DNA of 64,000 nt from Halichondria panicea (lineage: Eukaryota > Porifera > Demospongiae > Suberitida > Halichondriidae), in the NCBI RefSeq assembly GCF_963675165.1, contig NC_087385.1:3100501-3164500 (forward strand), written 5' to 3'. A program made the translations under genes and the position numbers. Under the pieces are notes generated by a model. It ran no database searches. It saw only the letters and a program-made list of their open reading frames with translations, and was not told where the DNA came from. Each line of letters begins with the position of its first letter. The stretch's first letter is position 1. Shown piece after piece: positions 23,622-34,717 of this stretch.

Positions 23622-23715
23622 CGTTCGTGACGATAGTCTCAATGTAACTGGAACTTCATCTTCACCTTCAGCAGACGGAGGTGTTGTGTCTGGCTCCTTG
23701 CTAGCACGAACCATT
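23622..23715 (-). CDS. Possible isolated first coding exon
   Basis: On minus an ATG opens 31 codons (MVRASKEPDTTPPSAEGEDE, then VPVTLRLSSRT) that end exactly at a consensus donor (ACG/GTGAGT) near 23622. No matching downstream exon was found. The product is unknown. Confidence 0.25.
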
Positions 23716-23779
23716 TTTCCCTCTGAATCAAGTAAAGTTTACACCCACCCAATAATTGGCAATGCAGCTTAGGGATTTT

Positions 23780-24990
23780 CTACCGCCCTTTCTTATTGAT
23801 GGAAGATGAGTGCCACCAGCTGGACACGCACACGCACACGCACACGCACACACACACACAAACCTAAAGACGTCTTGACAGGTTGTTGCCTAAAGACGAC
23901 ACATCTTGACAACCAAGGCTCGCACAAGTACACACGCACACACACACGCACACCCACACCCACACCCCCACACCCACACAAACGTACATATACAAGCCCC
24001 CCTGCCTAAAGACGAAACATCTTGACAGGTTGTTGCCTAAAACAGAGGAGTAGGAAGATGTTTTTGTAAGGGGGTGCTTTGCAAATCTGGGGGTCCGGGG
24101 GCTTGCCCCAGGAAAATTTTGGCACTCTACATTCCCAGAGATTAATTCTGAGCAAATTTGGTATAAAATTATCAGTATCAAAATTTAAATTAATTCTAGA
24201 TCTATACGTGCATGAGTTTACCTGGATTAATTGTTCTGCTATATACTTTAAATGTATATAGAATCTGTTAAGTGGGTATGAATATACAATAAAAAACTGA
24301 TTGCATTGTGTCATTGTACTTCGGAGGAATGTTTCAATCTTCGCAGTGAAAAAACGAACGTTCTAACTACAGCATGTCTATTTTAGGATCCAATTACACT
24401 TGATCTATAGTCTAGCTACCCTCTTTAGTAGCTGTTCATGGAAACTTACTACCATTGATGTCAAAAATGAGAGGAGACTACGTACTTGCTTGTTGGTACT
24501 TGCTTGTTGCAGGTGCTTGCTCTTTATAAGAGATATCTACGATTAGTCTCATGGATCAGCCCCTCCTTCTCAGGAGGGGCTGATACGATGTGGTTCATCT
24601 AGCTGACCTTTCTACTGTGTACGTAACTATGCTAGTATAGCTTAGCTACTAGCTTGACTTCTAGCTGTTCTGAACTTCATGGAGCAAATAGGTAAGGTAG
24701 CTTGAGATAAGGGGGTGCTCCAGCACCCTGAGCACCCGTGCTTCCTACGCCACTGTAAAAGACGACACATCTTGACTCGCACAAGAGCACACACACACAC
24801 ACACACACACACCCACACCCCACACACCCACCCACACACACACACCCACACACACAAACGTACACATACAAGCCCCCCTTCCTAAAGACGAAACATCTTA
24901 ACACCTAAAGATGACACATCTTGACAACCAAGGCTCGCACAAGAGCACACACACACACACACAAGCCCACCACCTGTTTACTATGTTACA
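23780..24990. repeat. CA-rich arrays interspersed with a CTAAAGACGACACATCTTGACA unit
   Basis: CA dinucleotide arrays occur at about 23826-23862, 23930-23982, 24786-24858 and 24948-24971. Around them a ~22-bp unit (CTAAAGACGACACATCTTGACA and variants) recurs at about 23863, 23890, 24006, 24757, 24883 and 24904, often followed by CCAAGGCTCGCACAAG. The arrangement suggests repeated duplication of one larger unit. Long translated frames across it are simple-sequence artefacts. Confidence 0.75.
24065..24130. repeat. G-rich, partly palindromic dispersed motif
   Basis: GGGGGTCCGGGGGCTTGCCCC followed by AGGAAAATTTTGGCA resembles terminal or internal motifs of short dispersed repeats in marine invertebrates (recollection, unverified). 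A related GGGGGTGCTCCAGCACCC motif lies at 24711-24728. Confidence 0.4.
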
Positions 24991-25279
24991 GGTTTTTGCA
25001 GGCGAAACGTACACATAAAACCAAAGCTCACATATAAATAGGTCCACCACTGTAAGTATAGCAAAGTGTAGCATTGTAAGCTTACCTAGATGTATCACAG
25101 TGAATCCCATTAGGCGTGTTGCTACACGTACATATCTGCAGGACGGTGCAGCAGCTCAGCAGGTGGTGGCATCAATGGTGGGTCCGCAGCTAGATCATTA
25201 CAAATGCGCCATACAAAACATATGTAAATAGCATTTGGGACAAGAGCTATACCTATAGGGTTAGAGCTAGATCTATAGT

Positions 25280-26230
25280 TCAGTTGCTCCTGTTGCTAGC
25301 ACCTGTATGAGTGCCCCGTTGAGGAGTTGTGTCAAGAGCATCGATGCGTCTCAACAACACTCCAGAAGGGTGCTTCCTTCGGTTGAAGTTTTGTTGATGG
25401 GATTGATAGCATTCGCTTCTTCTTTGCATACCTTCCAGGTTCACCAGTACCATGCTTTCTAATTAAGCTGTTGAGCTCGGCACAAATGCAACACCAGTGT
25501 GAGGAAAATATTGAGCTAACCTTGAGACCGCCATTGTAGTTTGTGCTCGTGCTCTCATCATCGTGCTCTATCTTTAACATCTTCGCTCTTTGTGAATAGA
25601 GCTATTTCACATGCACAAGAAATTATTAACACAATTAAGCTACAATTTTGTGCCTTACTCTTTTCTGGAATCCGCTTATTGAGCACCACAGACTCTCTTC
25701 TTCCTGGTTGACTATCGTTATAGGTTCATCGACGAGATTCATAGTACCGATGAATCGCACCTATATAAATTCACATGAATAACTATTATAATAACTATTA
25801 ACACTAACGTTTAAGGAGACGATCTTCACAATGAGCACCATTTCATTTGAGAGAACAAGAACTCAAACACTTTTTGATTGTGTTCAGATTGATATCTACA
25901 GCAAGTTCAGAAAACCAATGGTATATATGTACGACTGATAATAATAATAAATTAATACTTACAACTGATCTCCAGCAAAATTTTCCGAAGCATTGTCGTG
26001 CAATTTTAATGCAATTTTTTATGTAATATATATGTAAGTGTTTGTAAGATCTAGTATAATCATTTCTCGTAATACATCACGTACCGAGAGTTCTGAAGGA
26101 ATTTTCATCCGATTCTTGCCGCCACTGTCAGGAGTATTTATACTTGACCTATACATTTGCCTGGTTTCTTCCAAATCCTTACTGAGCTGACCCACCTTCT
26201 CTTCAAGTATGGCATGGGCAGACAACACCT
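25280..26230 (-). pseudogene. Possible degenerate multi-exon gene, unrecognised
   Basis: On minus a coding-like exon (26228-26085) encodes a coiled-coil-like segment, SAHAILEEKVGQLSKDLEET, and reaches MKIPSELS before a perfect gtacgt donor. Later blocks include a basic stretch RRESVVLNKRIPEKSK (about 25700-25660) and a K/R-rich stretch (about 25480-25330). The layout recalls BEN-type sponge genes, but no domain can be confirmed. Frames do not join cleanly. Confidence 0.3.
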
Positions 26231-26546
26231 AAAATGAATACAACGTGGTAATTATGCTAGTCTCTCTAAATGCTCAGGTTTACAATCATCAGTTGGTTTG
26301 GTTTTGCTGTCCTAGTTATACATTCAGTGTGGGATATTTCATTGCTGGACCTACCTTAAACAAGCATGCGCCGTATAAAAGGGGCGTAGCAGGCCAGATG
26401 GCGCATAAGAAAAAAATGGCAACTGTTTGCGAGTCTTTACAAAACCATCTGACAAACCCTTACTTATGCAGAAATACGCCCCTTTTTGGGCCTGCAGAGC
26501 CACGTGGGCATTACGCAACAGCTAGGACAAGACTTGGTTTCTAAAA

Positions 26547-28957
26547 ATGGCTAATCGTAGAAAACGACCGCGCCACAGTTTTGACTGCTATCTTGGCTCT
26601 CCTGAAGAGAAACAAGCTCTACAGGCAAGGATAGAGAGAGTGAGGAAGAAGCTATCGCCTGCTGGACGTACCATTGACAACCTTTCTCTCATAAACGCCA
26701 TGCTAGACGCTGTAGAAGAGAAACTAGCTAGTGCTGATGAAGGTACGCCCACAAGTGATCAAGGGTCTGTTAGGCCCTTCTTGAGAGACAATAGTGAGTG
26801 TAATAGCCTTCTTTTTACCTAGTTATACAGTCCTGTTCTATCAGGGATGTACACTGGTGATAACAGTCCTGATGATCAGACCTTGTTCATCACTGAGAAG
26901 CGCTGCTTTGATGATTTGATGACAGGGCTGGCGTCATCGTGCTCGGAGTGTTTGGTTCGAAGTTGTTGGCGACTGGACTCTGTGATTCAGGTAGTTTGTT
27001 TTAGCTTGTTTACACTATATGCGTGATTGTTTTATTAGAAAGGGCACGTCATCAGAGTTTTGTACTCTTGTCGTCACTGCCGGCACCAGAAGAGATCATG
27101 GTCTAGCTCTCGCGTGTTTGGAGGACACTTCCTCGTCAATCAAAAGTAATTATTTGGCCGCACCATCACTATACTGATTAATTTACTCTTATAGGATGGT
27201 ACACTCTTTCACTTGTGCTGGGATCATTCCATCCCAGTACATACATCTCTCTATGTTCGCTGGACTGGGCACAGTTGGTCATGCTTACATCCGGAGAGGT
27301 ATATTATGGTACAAAGACATGTACTTCACTAACTTTCTCTTTCACAGTATACAATAACAACAGCTACCTAGAGATTGTGGCCGCGGCAGCTGAACACTCC
27401 ATGCAGTCGGCTGTAGAGGAAGTCAAGGCTCTGCCACACTACAGCACTAAGGGAGAAGTACGTTGTTGAATTTGTTGAATAATTTGTATTTATTTTATTG
27501 ATTATTCTATTTCAGTGGGTGATAACCGACGCTAGGCATGATTCCACGGCCAATGCGTATCATACGACGAAGGTATGTTAGTTAGTGTTTAGTACATACA
27601 TGTACTAAGTGTTGTAATTTTTAGCACTCATAAGATCCTTGGCATCTCCACCATCTCTCGGACAGAGCACTCGGTAGCTCAGACCAGAGAATTGCAGTGT
27701 ACCAAGGTTGTTCTTCCCCAAGTCATTGCTAGAGGTAAATGTAACTAACTAACTACGTAATATTTCATTGTATACTAATGATTGTCTCAGGTCTGAATGT
27801 TACTGAGGTTGGGCATGACATGCAAGCTCAGGTTGCTAAGTACGTGACACACACCCTCAATCTCATCAACTCCTATGACACATGGCACGGTATGCTGCAT
27901 ATTATTGGATACATGTAAACCACTATCAGGTACTAAGAACGTAGCCCGGGAGCTCAAGAAGGTCACAGAGGGTCGGGTCAGAGATCGGAACATAACGTGG
28001 TTCCCCTGAACTCTCTGATAAAAACTCTCTGATAAACGTAAGTGAAGATGATGTTGAGGTACGTATACGTCACTGATAAATGTCTATTGATTTAGGGCGC
28101 AGTGTAACTGGGCCATGAAGAACTGTGGTGAGGACCCTAACGTTCTACAGCAGATGGCTCTCAACATCCCCAACCACTACAAGGTAAATGTCATCGCCCA
28201 TTACTGTACTGACTCCAAACTGCTCGTACAGGGTGATCATTCTAACTGCCATGCCTCGTCTCCCTGTCGTATGGCTCAGATTACCAACAAGAAGGCAGAA
28301 GAGGAGCTCCTTAGGTGCATCAAGGCTACCTACGTCTTCAAGAATGCGGATGCTTTCTGTCGGGTAATGATAGTAATTTTATTACCGAAAAAAAACTTCC
28401 TGTCATGTAGTGTCGGGACACGTTCTGGGTAGAGTCATTCAACCACCAGCTGCTGATGTACTTGTCCAAACGTATCCACTATTCTGACAAGACTTTTCTC
28501 ATGAGAATGAACCTGGCCGTACTTGACTGGGTAAGATGATTACAAAATTTATTTTAAAATGAATTTGTGTGTTGTCATTAGAACGAGAATGTGAATCGTG
28601 CCCACACCAGTAAGAGAAAGGTTAAAGACCTTCGCCGTCCTGACAGGCGTACTGACATGAAAGCTCTCGTGAGTAAGTCTTATCATTTTGCTGGTATGCT
28701 TTGGACAGAGTATGTCGCAAGGAACGGCGTCGATTTGAGGTATGTGTACGTGTGGGTATGTGTACGTGTGGAAAAGTTGTGTGTGTGTTCCTAAGCAATC
28801 GGGTCACTGGCTCTCATATTCTCCCCTCAGCTCAGCAATGGTGGAATTTTTAGTAGTGAGCATCTTTTTCAACTTACGTTATTACAGTGAGTTTGAGGAT
28901 ATTGAGCCAGATGGTGACAACGATGAAGACTGGCATGTTACCCCCCCTTCTGCCTAG
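26547..28957 (+). pseudogene. 14-exon transposase-like gene (Kolobok-like?, family uncertain)
   Basis: Fourteen exons with GT-AG introns can be read: 26547-26793, 26845-26990, 27039-27145, 27195-27298, 27348-27457, 27516-27572, 27625-27734, 27791-27899, 27930-28058, 28096-28183, 28232-28363, 28411-28530, 28582-28739, 28888-28957. Features in order are a basic N-terminus, cysteine pairs (CSECLVRSC; CRHCRHQ), WVITDARHDSTANAYHTTK, SYDTWHGTKN, NWAMKNCGEDPNVL, DTFWVESFNHQLLMYLSKRI, and LAVLDW-NENVNRAHTSKRK. I recognise this block order from repeated transposon-like proteins of sponges, cnidarians and fishes. Kolobok is my guess only. The conserved D of ITDAR, D of SYDTWH and E of VESFNH are candidate catalytic residues. 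One C too many near 28006 and a ~14-bp duplication (28010-28037) break exon 9. Elsewhere the splice phases I checked join in frame. Confidence 0.7.
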
Positions 28958-29030
28958 TGATGATATGGAGTCAGATTCAGATAGCGACGACAGAGAATAG
29001 GTATTATAATTAATTACAAAACACAACATT

Positions 29031-29481
29031 CTAAAGTTCCATATTCTCTGCATCGAATGTCGACAAATAGTCCCTGTAGGTCCCATCGACACTAGGGTAT
29101 CGCCTTCTTATTTCCTGTGTAATGATAACTGTAAGCAATTTCCGCAGTAACTAAAATTATACTTACTACAATCACACATTTGGGCATTATGTCCCTTTTG
29201 TCATGCCTGACAGTCTGCCTCTCCTTCCTCCTCAGGTACTCCTCATCTCCCCACAGACCCACGTCCTGGAGCAACCTCCAAAACTTCCGATACAACCGGT
29301 GCCTCTTTTCATCATTTGCTGGATGAGGTCCACAGGCACCGGTTAGGAAGTCTGGAGGAAGAGCAATCACACACGGCCCACAGAGGCAGTGTGGACAGCA
29401 GTCCTGCAGTCCCTGTAAGACAGGGACGAGGGCAGAGTCTCTGTAACCCCGTGGATGACTTGGAGAGAGAGCTGCGGACAA
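29031..29481 (-). CDS. Zinc-ligand-rich protein resembling the P2X7 cytoplasmic (ballast) domain
   Basis: Two exons on minus join in frame: the first ends at 29167 (IMPKCVIV, donor GTAAGT), a 52-bp intron follows, and the second runs from 29114 (EIRRRYPSVDGTYRDYLSTF) to a stop at 29031-29033. Exon 1 has a cysteine cluster (CCPHCLCGPCV), then HRLYRKFWRLLQDVGLWGDE and a basic stretch ending in RDIMPKCV. Cysteine cluster, then basic helix, then PxCV..IR..P...Y matches my memory of the P2RX7 C-terminal domain, found alone in many invertebrate genes. The 5' end is unclear: TTG at 29481 is not a credible start and a CAG acceptor lies at 29472-29474. An upstream coding-like block is at about 29925-29840. 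It converges on the transposase-like gene, stops 73 bp apart. Confidence 0.6.
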
Positions 29482-29520
29482 ATAAGTTTTAATAAAATAT
29501 CATTGATTATCATGTTTATT

Positions 29521-29822
29521 AACCTCGATTATCCGGCCCTCGATTATCCGGAACCTCGATTATCCGGCTTGGCAGTTTTCTTTTTAATCAGATTACATAA
29601 TTCAGAAAATGGGCGTGTCCCTCAAATGCGCATGCGCGTTGCAGCTGTTACCATGGAGACATGCCTGCTTTTCTTTTGCGCATGCGCAGACAACATGTGG
29701 CACTGCTGTTCATCAATAAAGTGGGTGGATCAAGGCGTGGTTTATCTATTCGATTATCCGGCATATTCACTTATCCGGCCTGCTTCTGGAACCAAGGTGT
29801 CCGGATAATCGAGGTTCTACTG
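29521..29822 (+). mobile_element. pogo/Tigger-type miniature element
   Basis: The right end reads GGATAATCGAGGTTCTACTG followed by TA. The left end carries CCTCGATTATCCGG three times, so it was extended by duplication. CAGTAGAACCTCGATTATCC ends with TA targets are classical for pogo/Tigger-related mariner elements. Length is about 300 bp with no ORF. It lies just upstream of exon 1 of the P2X7-like gene. Confidence 0.8.
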
Positions 29823-30262
29823 TAATAGGTGGCATTGGCTGATCTGGGATGGCGTCTGGGACAGCCTCCCACCTAAGCTTCACCGTCTTCCTGAGTCCTG
29901 CCTCCCGGAGCTCTTTAACTACTTTATTTATTTTACTAACGACCACTTGTGGTGGAGTGTCTTTATATTTAACTGTTACCTGTACATGGTATAATTATGA
30001 CCTCGATCTCTTCTTTGGAAGCCATTGTTATTATAACTTATGGCCATGTGGATATTGCACGTGGCCTGGAATGAGCATGTTTTGTTGGTTTATGTGCGTG
30101 TACAAGAGCTGAGTTCTTATCATTTTCAAACTAGGCGCCATTTTGTTCGCAATGATTTTACTTCCGGCCTGCTACTTTCCTTTTATACCGCAGCGGAGGC
30201 TGCATGATCGCGATTGCTTGCAACGAACGCGTACTGTTTATAAACGCGACATTCTCGTTTAA
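29823..30262. other. Anonymous spacer with one possible exon
   Basis: On minus, about 29925-29840 reads ELREAGLRKTVKLRWEAVPD, possibly an upstream exon of the P2X7-like gene. The rest shows nothing. Confidence 0.3.
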
Positions 30263-30453
30263 GGTGACATATTTTCACAGGTAGATTTGTTTGCGTTTTT
30301 ACAGTTTTGTACATTTTGCGGTATAATTTTTTGCGAAATGTCGATCTGGATACAAGAGGGCAGGGCGGCCAATTATATGCGAGTACTAATTTTTGCGATT
30401 TTACTCTCATTCGCAGAAATAGCAGAAATTAATACACGCGAAAATATGTCACC
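30263..30453 (+). mobile_element. TTAA miniature element, family E
   Basis: A 191-bp element is flanked by TTAA (30259-30262, 30454-30457) with perfect 14-bp inverted ends GGTGACATATTTTC. It has no ORF. Confidence 0.8.
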
Positions 30454-30457
30454 TTAA

Positions 30458-31824
30458 GGTATACAAAATGGTAATGGGGACACCAAATCTAGAGCTCAGA
30501 GCGACCAATTGGCGCAAGCTATAATTTTTGCGATCTATATACCAGCAGAGTACGCATCGATATGCTTAGTGTGCACATATCGCCTGAGTTATGCGCGTTG
30601 GAAACTCGAAGTTGTAAAACAGCAGTATTGAGAAACGCCCACTCAAAGATTGCTAAATTTGGGAAAAGTTAGACAAAGCGCTTTGGTGGAAAGAGTTGGA
30701 TTCAGTTTACAGAGAGGTAGTAGAAAGACCAAGAAAAAAATTTATGACTGTAGTGCTCAATACCAATATCTGCTCCAATTGGTCTGTTTGCCTTGCTGGG
30801 CTTATCAAGCTCATCAATGAACCAAACCTAAATCACCTGTAGTGCAGTCACAGTTGATGACTGCTACATTACTTGTCAAGGGAGCAATGAAAATGAAGGA
30901 GAAGATGAAGGAGAAGCGGGCAAGCAACAAGATGATATTTGTGAGTCTATTCTTGGTCTCAATGACTACCTTACCACCACCGCAATACCAATACCACCGC
31001 AATAACCAACCTTCATCAAATGTCACGCTCAAACCTTGTGCAAGTTAAGAGGCAGCAGTAATACATTTTGGCAATGAAGCAGAGACACCAAGTTAAGCGA
31101 ACGTACACTGATGAGCAGACAGCCAGAATGGAACATTAAACACCAAACACAAGCAATGATTCAAGACCATGCTTAAAGAGGGAGCAAAAAAAAAGCTGAG
31201 CTCAGGAGATGGATTTTAAAGACTCAGGTACGAATTAGAAAGGGTCAGAGCGTAAGCAGCGCCCTGTGGCTGATATTACACGAGAATTCATCAGCGAAAT
31301 TGTGTTGAGGATACCCTCTGAGTTCGCCCTTTTCTTGGAGCAACCTACTGCTCTTGTTGGAAAAAGAATCAGAATCAAACAGAAGTTTCAACAACTTAAC
31401 GAAACGATTGACTTTTTTAGTGGAGATGTATTATAAATAGCCAGGACGCAATCTATTACTGAAACATCGTCTCTTAAATTCACTTAGAGAAACACTCCTC
31501 GATCGTCTTCTTCAATGAGAGGTACTACCTGGCATTGCTTCTTGGGTTTTAGAAACAGAACTCAGTAGACAATTATCCCTAAGGGCGTACCCAAAACGAC
31601 GAAGAGTTTGTCTGTCCCCAGTGTGACGATCGAATAGGCCTATGGTGACTGGTCCAGCCTAGCAGGTTCTCTGAGACTTCTTTACTGTGACCCTAGTCCA
31701 CAGTGCATATATCTGTTCTCAAATTTAGTTCTGAGTGCTAGCCCGAATCCCCATATCTTTTGCATGTGTAATTAATCATATAGGCGTGGCCACGTATTAT
31801 CTACTGCTATATATAGTGTATAGT
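30458..31824. other. No recognisable gene
   Basis: Scattered coding-like fragments (for example SEFALFLEQPTALVGKRIRI near 31320) have no recognised domain. They may be remains of a transposon. Confidence 0.4.
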
Positions 31825-31933
31825 GTTGTCGAGAAGCTAGTCTGAAACCAGAAGAGGCCGTCGGGATGTTTTGAACTCTGTTTCTGTACAGCTTCTTCTG
31901 GCTTCAGACTAGTGTGCAAGCCTTCTCGACAAC
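31825..31933. repeat. 109-bp foldback (inverted repeat)
   Basis: Outer arms GTTGTCGAGAAG and CTTCTCGACAAC pair perfectly. Inner arms CTAGTCTGAAACCAGAAGA and TCTTCTGGCTTCAGACTAG pair with one mismatch. The transcript would form a long hairpin. Confidence 0.8.
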
Positions 31934-33039
31934 ACACAGCTCGACAACACACAGCTAGCCATCTCGACGAGAGCATAAGCCACAGCTTCACAGGAAACAA
32001 ATATTTGTTAAAATTAATACGGAAAGAAACTTAGTAAACAAACAATTTTACAGTATAAGTTTAACGAGTTACCCAGATGGGTAACTCAGTTCGTAACTCA
32101 GTTCGCGCATGTGCACTAGCAATAGACAACACCAGGCCGTATTTTAATCGGCCTGGTCTCGAGGCTAGTGCTGTGCTAGTCAGTATACCTAGTTCTTCTG
32201 GTACCTAGTTTCTTTGTAGCTCTGTAATGAGTATGACAAAAAATGCGACAACAGTATCTTGCTTTAAATAGTGGAAGATATGGATGTTAAAAGTAGAATG
32301 CTGCCCATTGAGTTTGCCCTGCGGTCTGCTGTAATCTTCGCCATGTTTTTCACGAAGAGCATCTCGTTGTTGCACACTCATCAGCTTTCCTAGCTTTCCT
32401 CTTTTTAACGCACGTCTGGTACACAGTATCCATATTCAGGCTGCAATTAGTTCCTGCAATTAGTTCCTGTTTCAATTCTTGAGCTGACCTGAACTTTGAC
32501 CTGAACTTTGTATTAATAACGTTGATGAAGAGCGAACCAAATACTTGTAAAAGTCTTGTGGACAGACAATTATAACGCCATGCGTATGCTAGAATTTTGA
32601 TGGTCAACGTAGGTGCTATAGTACTAGGCCTGATTGTAGTCAGGCTGCAGCCCAGCAGACTGTTATGGACTTGGCGCCACTGTACATCAAAATTACTTAG
32701 TACTGAGACATAGTTGCTGGTAAGCTAGCTACACGTGCACCTGACAGCTACTTTGACCTTCATTGAGTAGGTGGGACAGAAACAGACAGGTAATTACTAC
32801 ATTGTGGCATTGTGGTTGCTACGGAAAACCACTTCACTGGATCACTGCAGCTGAAAATACGATCCCGTACCTAGAGCAAAGTTTAGCTTTTGCTCGCTTT
32901 TATTCGAGAAAGGAGATACTGTAAACGCAGTGCTTGTGGCGGCATCCAGGTGAGTAGAAAATCCTTTAGTTTACAAGTTCAATGGTGGCTCATGATTTCC
33001 ACTAACTAAGCCTAAATACAAAGCTACTCACCAGATCCA
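31934..33039. other. No recognisable gene; small hairpin
   Basis: CCAGGCCG...CGGCCTGG (about 32130-32155) is a short hairpin. The minus ORF 32607-32350 has no known domain and contains two short perfect duplications. A fragment resembling family B (TTTACAAGTTCAATGG...) is at about 32968-33005. Confidence 0.4.
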
Positions 33040-33480
33040 AGATCCAAGAAGTGTTTGCTTACTAAACAGGCGCTCAGTCAATTGTATGCATTGCCGCCAG
33101 CACTCAAATTCCCCATTCACAATATCACGGAGTGCAATAATCAAGAAGTATAATATCCAATTTTTCCATTGGTCTTGGTCTGTTGATTCCAGAAGGAATT
33201 ATGAATGAACTAACTCTTTCCTGTATTTTGTTCAACTGAGCAGCAGTAATGTAGTCCTTAGCAATCAAGATATTATCTTTAAAATTTAAAAAATACTTTT
33301 GCAGAACCTAAAAACAGATGAGTCAACATATTCGGAGCATCAAAGTACACAAAGTGCCGATTTCAAACGCATGTTCCAATTTTTCCAATTTGTGACGGCC
33401 ACAGATCCAGGAAATTCTTTTAAGCACGAGCAGAAAACCACATATTTTACGACCAGCGGGAAGATCACGCACTTATTTTC
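33040..33480 (-). pseudogene. CACTA (tnp2-like) transposase fragment
   Basis: On minus, DLPAGRKICGF and CLKEFPG (about 33470-33405), then IAKDYITAAQLNKIQERVSS and DQWKNWILYFLIIALRDIVN (about 33275-33120), match the order of blocks in the longer copy at 49.7-52.2 kb (DIPAGRKVVG, ADQWKNWVILYSLF). This is transposase DNA of the CACTA/EnSpm group. Much of the gene is missing and the frames shift. Confidence 0.65.
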
Positions 33481-33982
33481 ATACCATACCATCCCAAAGT
33501 TTGAGGACCTTCAATTATGCTGAATCATGCTGAATCTGCAAATGAATCTGCAAATGCCCACACGGTCGCCATGGTTTCCGCCCACGCGTTCATTACTTCA
33601 ACATTCATTGTGCAGTGAATCAAAGTGATGCTTCAAACTAAAGCTTGTGAGGCAATAGTGAGGCAATAGATAACTTATAAGCCACATCAAACAACTTTCT
33701 GTTATTTCTCTGTTGCAAAGACCAGTAGCAAGGGTGAGTTGTTAGCTTAGATAGAACTACGTAAGCCAATAGCTAGTAGATAGAAAAGTGAAAGACCACT
33801 TAATTAGTGGGCGGGTGTTGTATCTGTTAATTGTCTTCACTTTACAGATAAATATTCTTGATTGCAGCAAGGGTAGAATAGAACACAGAACCTTCTTATA
33901 TACAAAGTTTCCACTAAGTACAAAGTACAGTTCCAATTCTAGCTAGATTGTTCTAGATCATTACAGAACTACTACAGCGGGG

Positions 33983-34561
33983 ATACTACTCACTGGTGTT
34001 AAGGATGGCTCAGCCACATGGCATCATATCTTAGTGATTGTGATATATTAATGGAGTAGGAATGTAGTTTTGTACAAAATGTACACGCTTAAAATGTTTG
34101 GAGGTCATGTGATCTTCAGCGATGGCGTTACAGTGTGATTAAGAAGATAAACCAAATTTTTTTATAAAGTACAACTCAGTTTTACTATTTTGGTGGTGCA
34201 TATGGTGCATATCATTTACAGGTGTCGCATTTTCTATTTAATGCCCTCTAATTAAATATGCGTATGATGTACATCACGTATGATGTACATCATATCTGGG
34301 CGCCATAAAAATGGTAAATGCTAAAATGCACTTCATAAAAAAAATTGTTGGGGGTGTGGCTGAACTTGTATGTATTTCGGAAATTGTAAAGTTGTATATT
34401 TCATCGTAGCTTCACCCCTGAAAATCACATGACTTTAAAGTTTCTTCATCATAAGACTACATTATTGCAAAGTTTCATCAGTTCATAATTGTCACATATA
34501 CAAGAAATCCACAATAATTATATCCCAATAATTAATTGAGCCATCCTTAACAACACTGAGT
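33983..34561. mobile_element. Terminal-inverted-repeat element with 9-bp target duplication
   Basis: ACAGCGGGG occurs on both sides (33974-33982, 34562-34570). The 25-bp inverted ends, ACTCACTGGTGTTAAGGATG... at 33988-34012 and its partner at 34537-34561, differ at two positions. The left end carries five extra bases before the repeat. A 9-bp duplication is typical of Mutator-like elements. At 579 bp with no ORF it is non-autonomous. The terminal ~70 bp of a second copy is at 52581-52650. Confidence 0.8.
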
Positions 34562-34717
34562 ACAGCGGGGCTTCATTTAAAGAAGCTAGTGTTAGTGTTA
34601 GTGTTTCATTTCATCATAAAAGATTGATACAACAGCAGGCCTCTTAATGCACCTGAGAAGGTAGGAATGTATTCAGAAATAGACATATATAATTATGGCT
34701 CCAAGAGAGTATGTTAA

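Noticed and set aside
23793..24904. Overlapping ORFs rich in Val-Cys-Val or Thr-His
   Set aside because: They translate CA/GT microsatellites and neighbouring repeat units.
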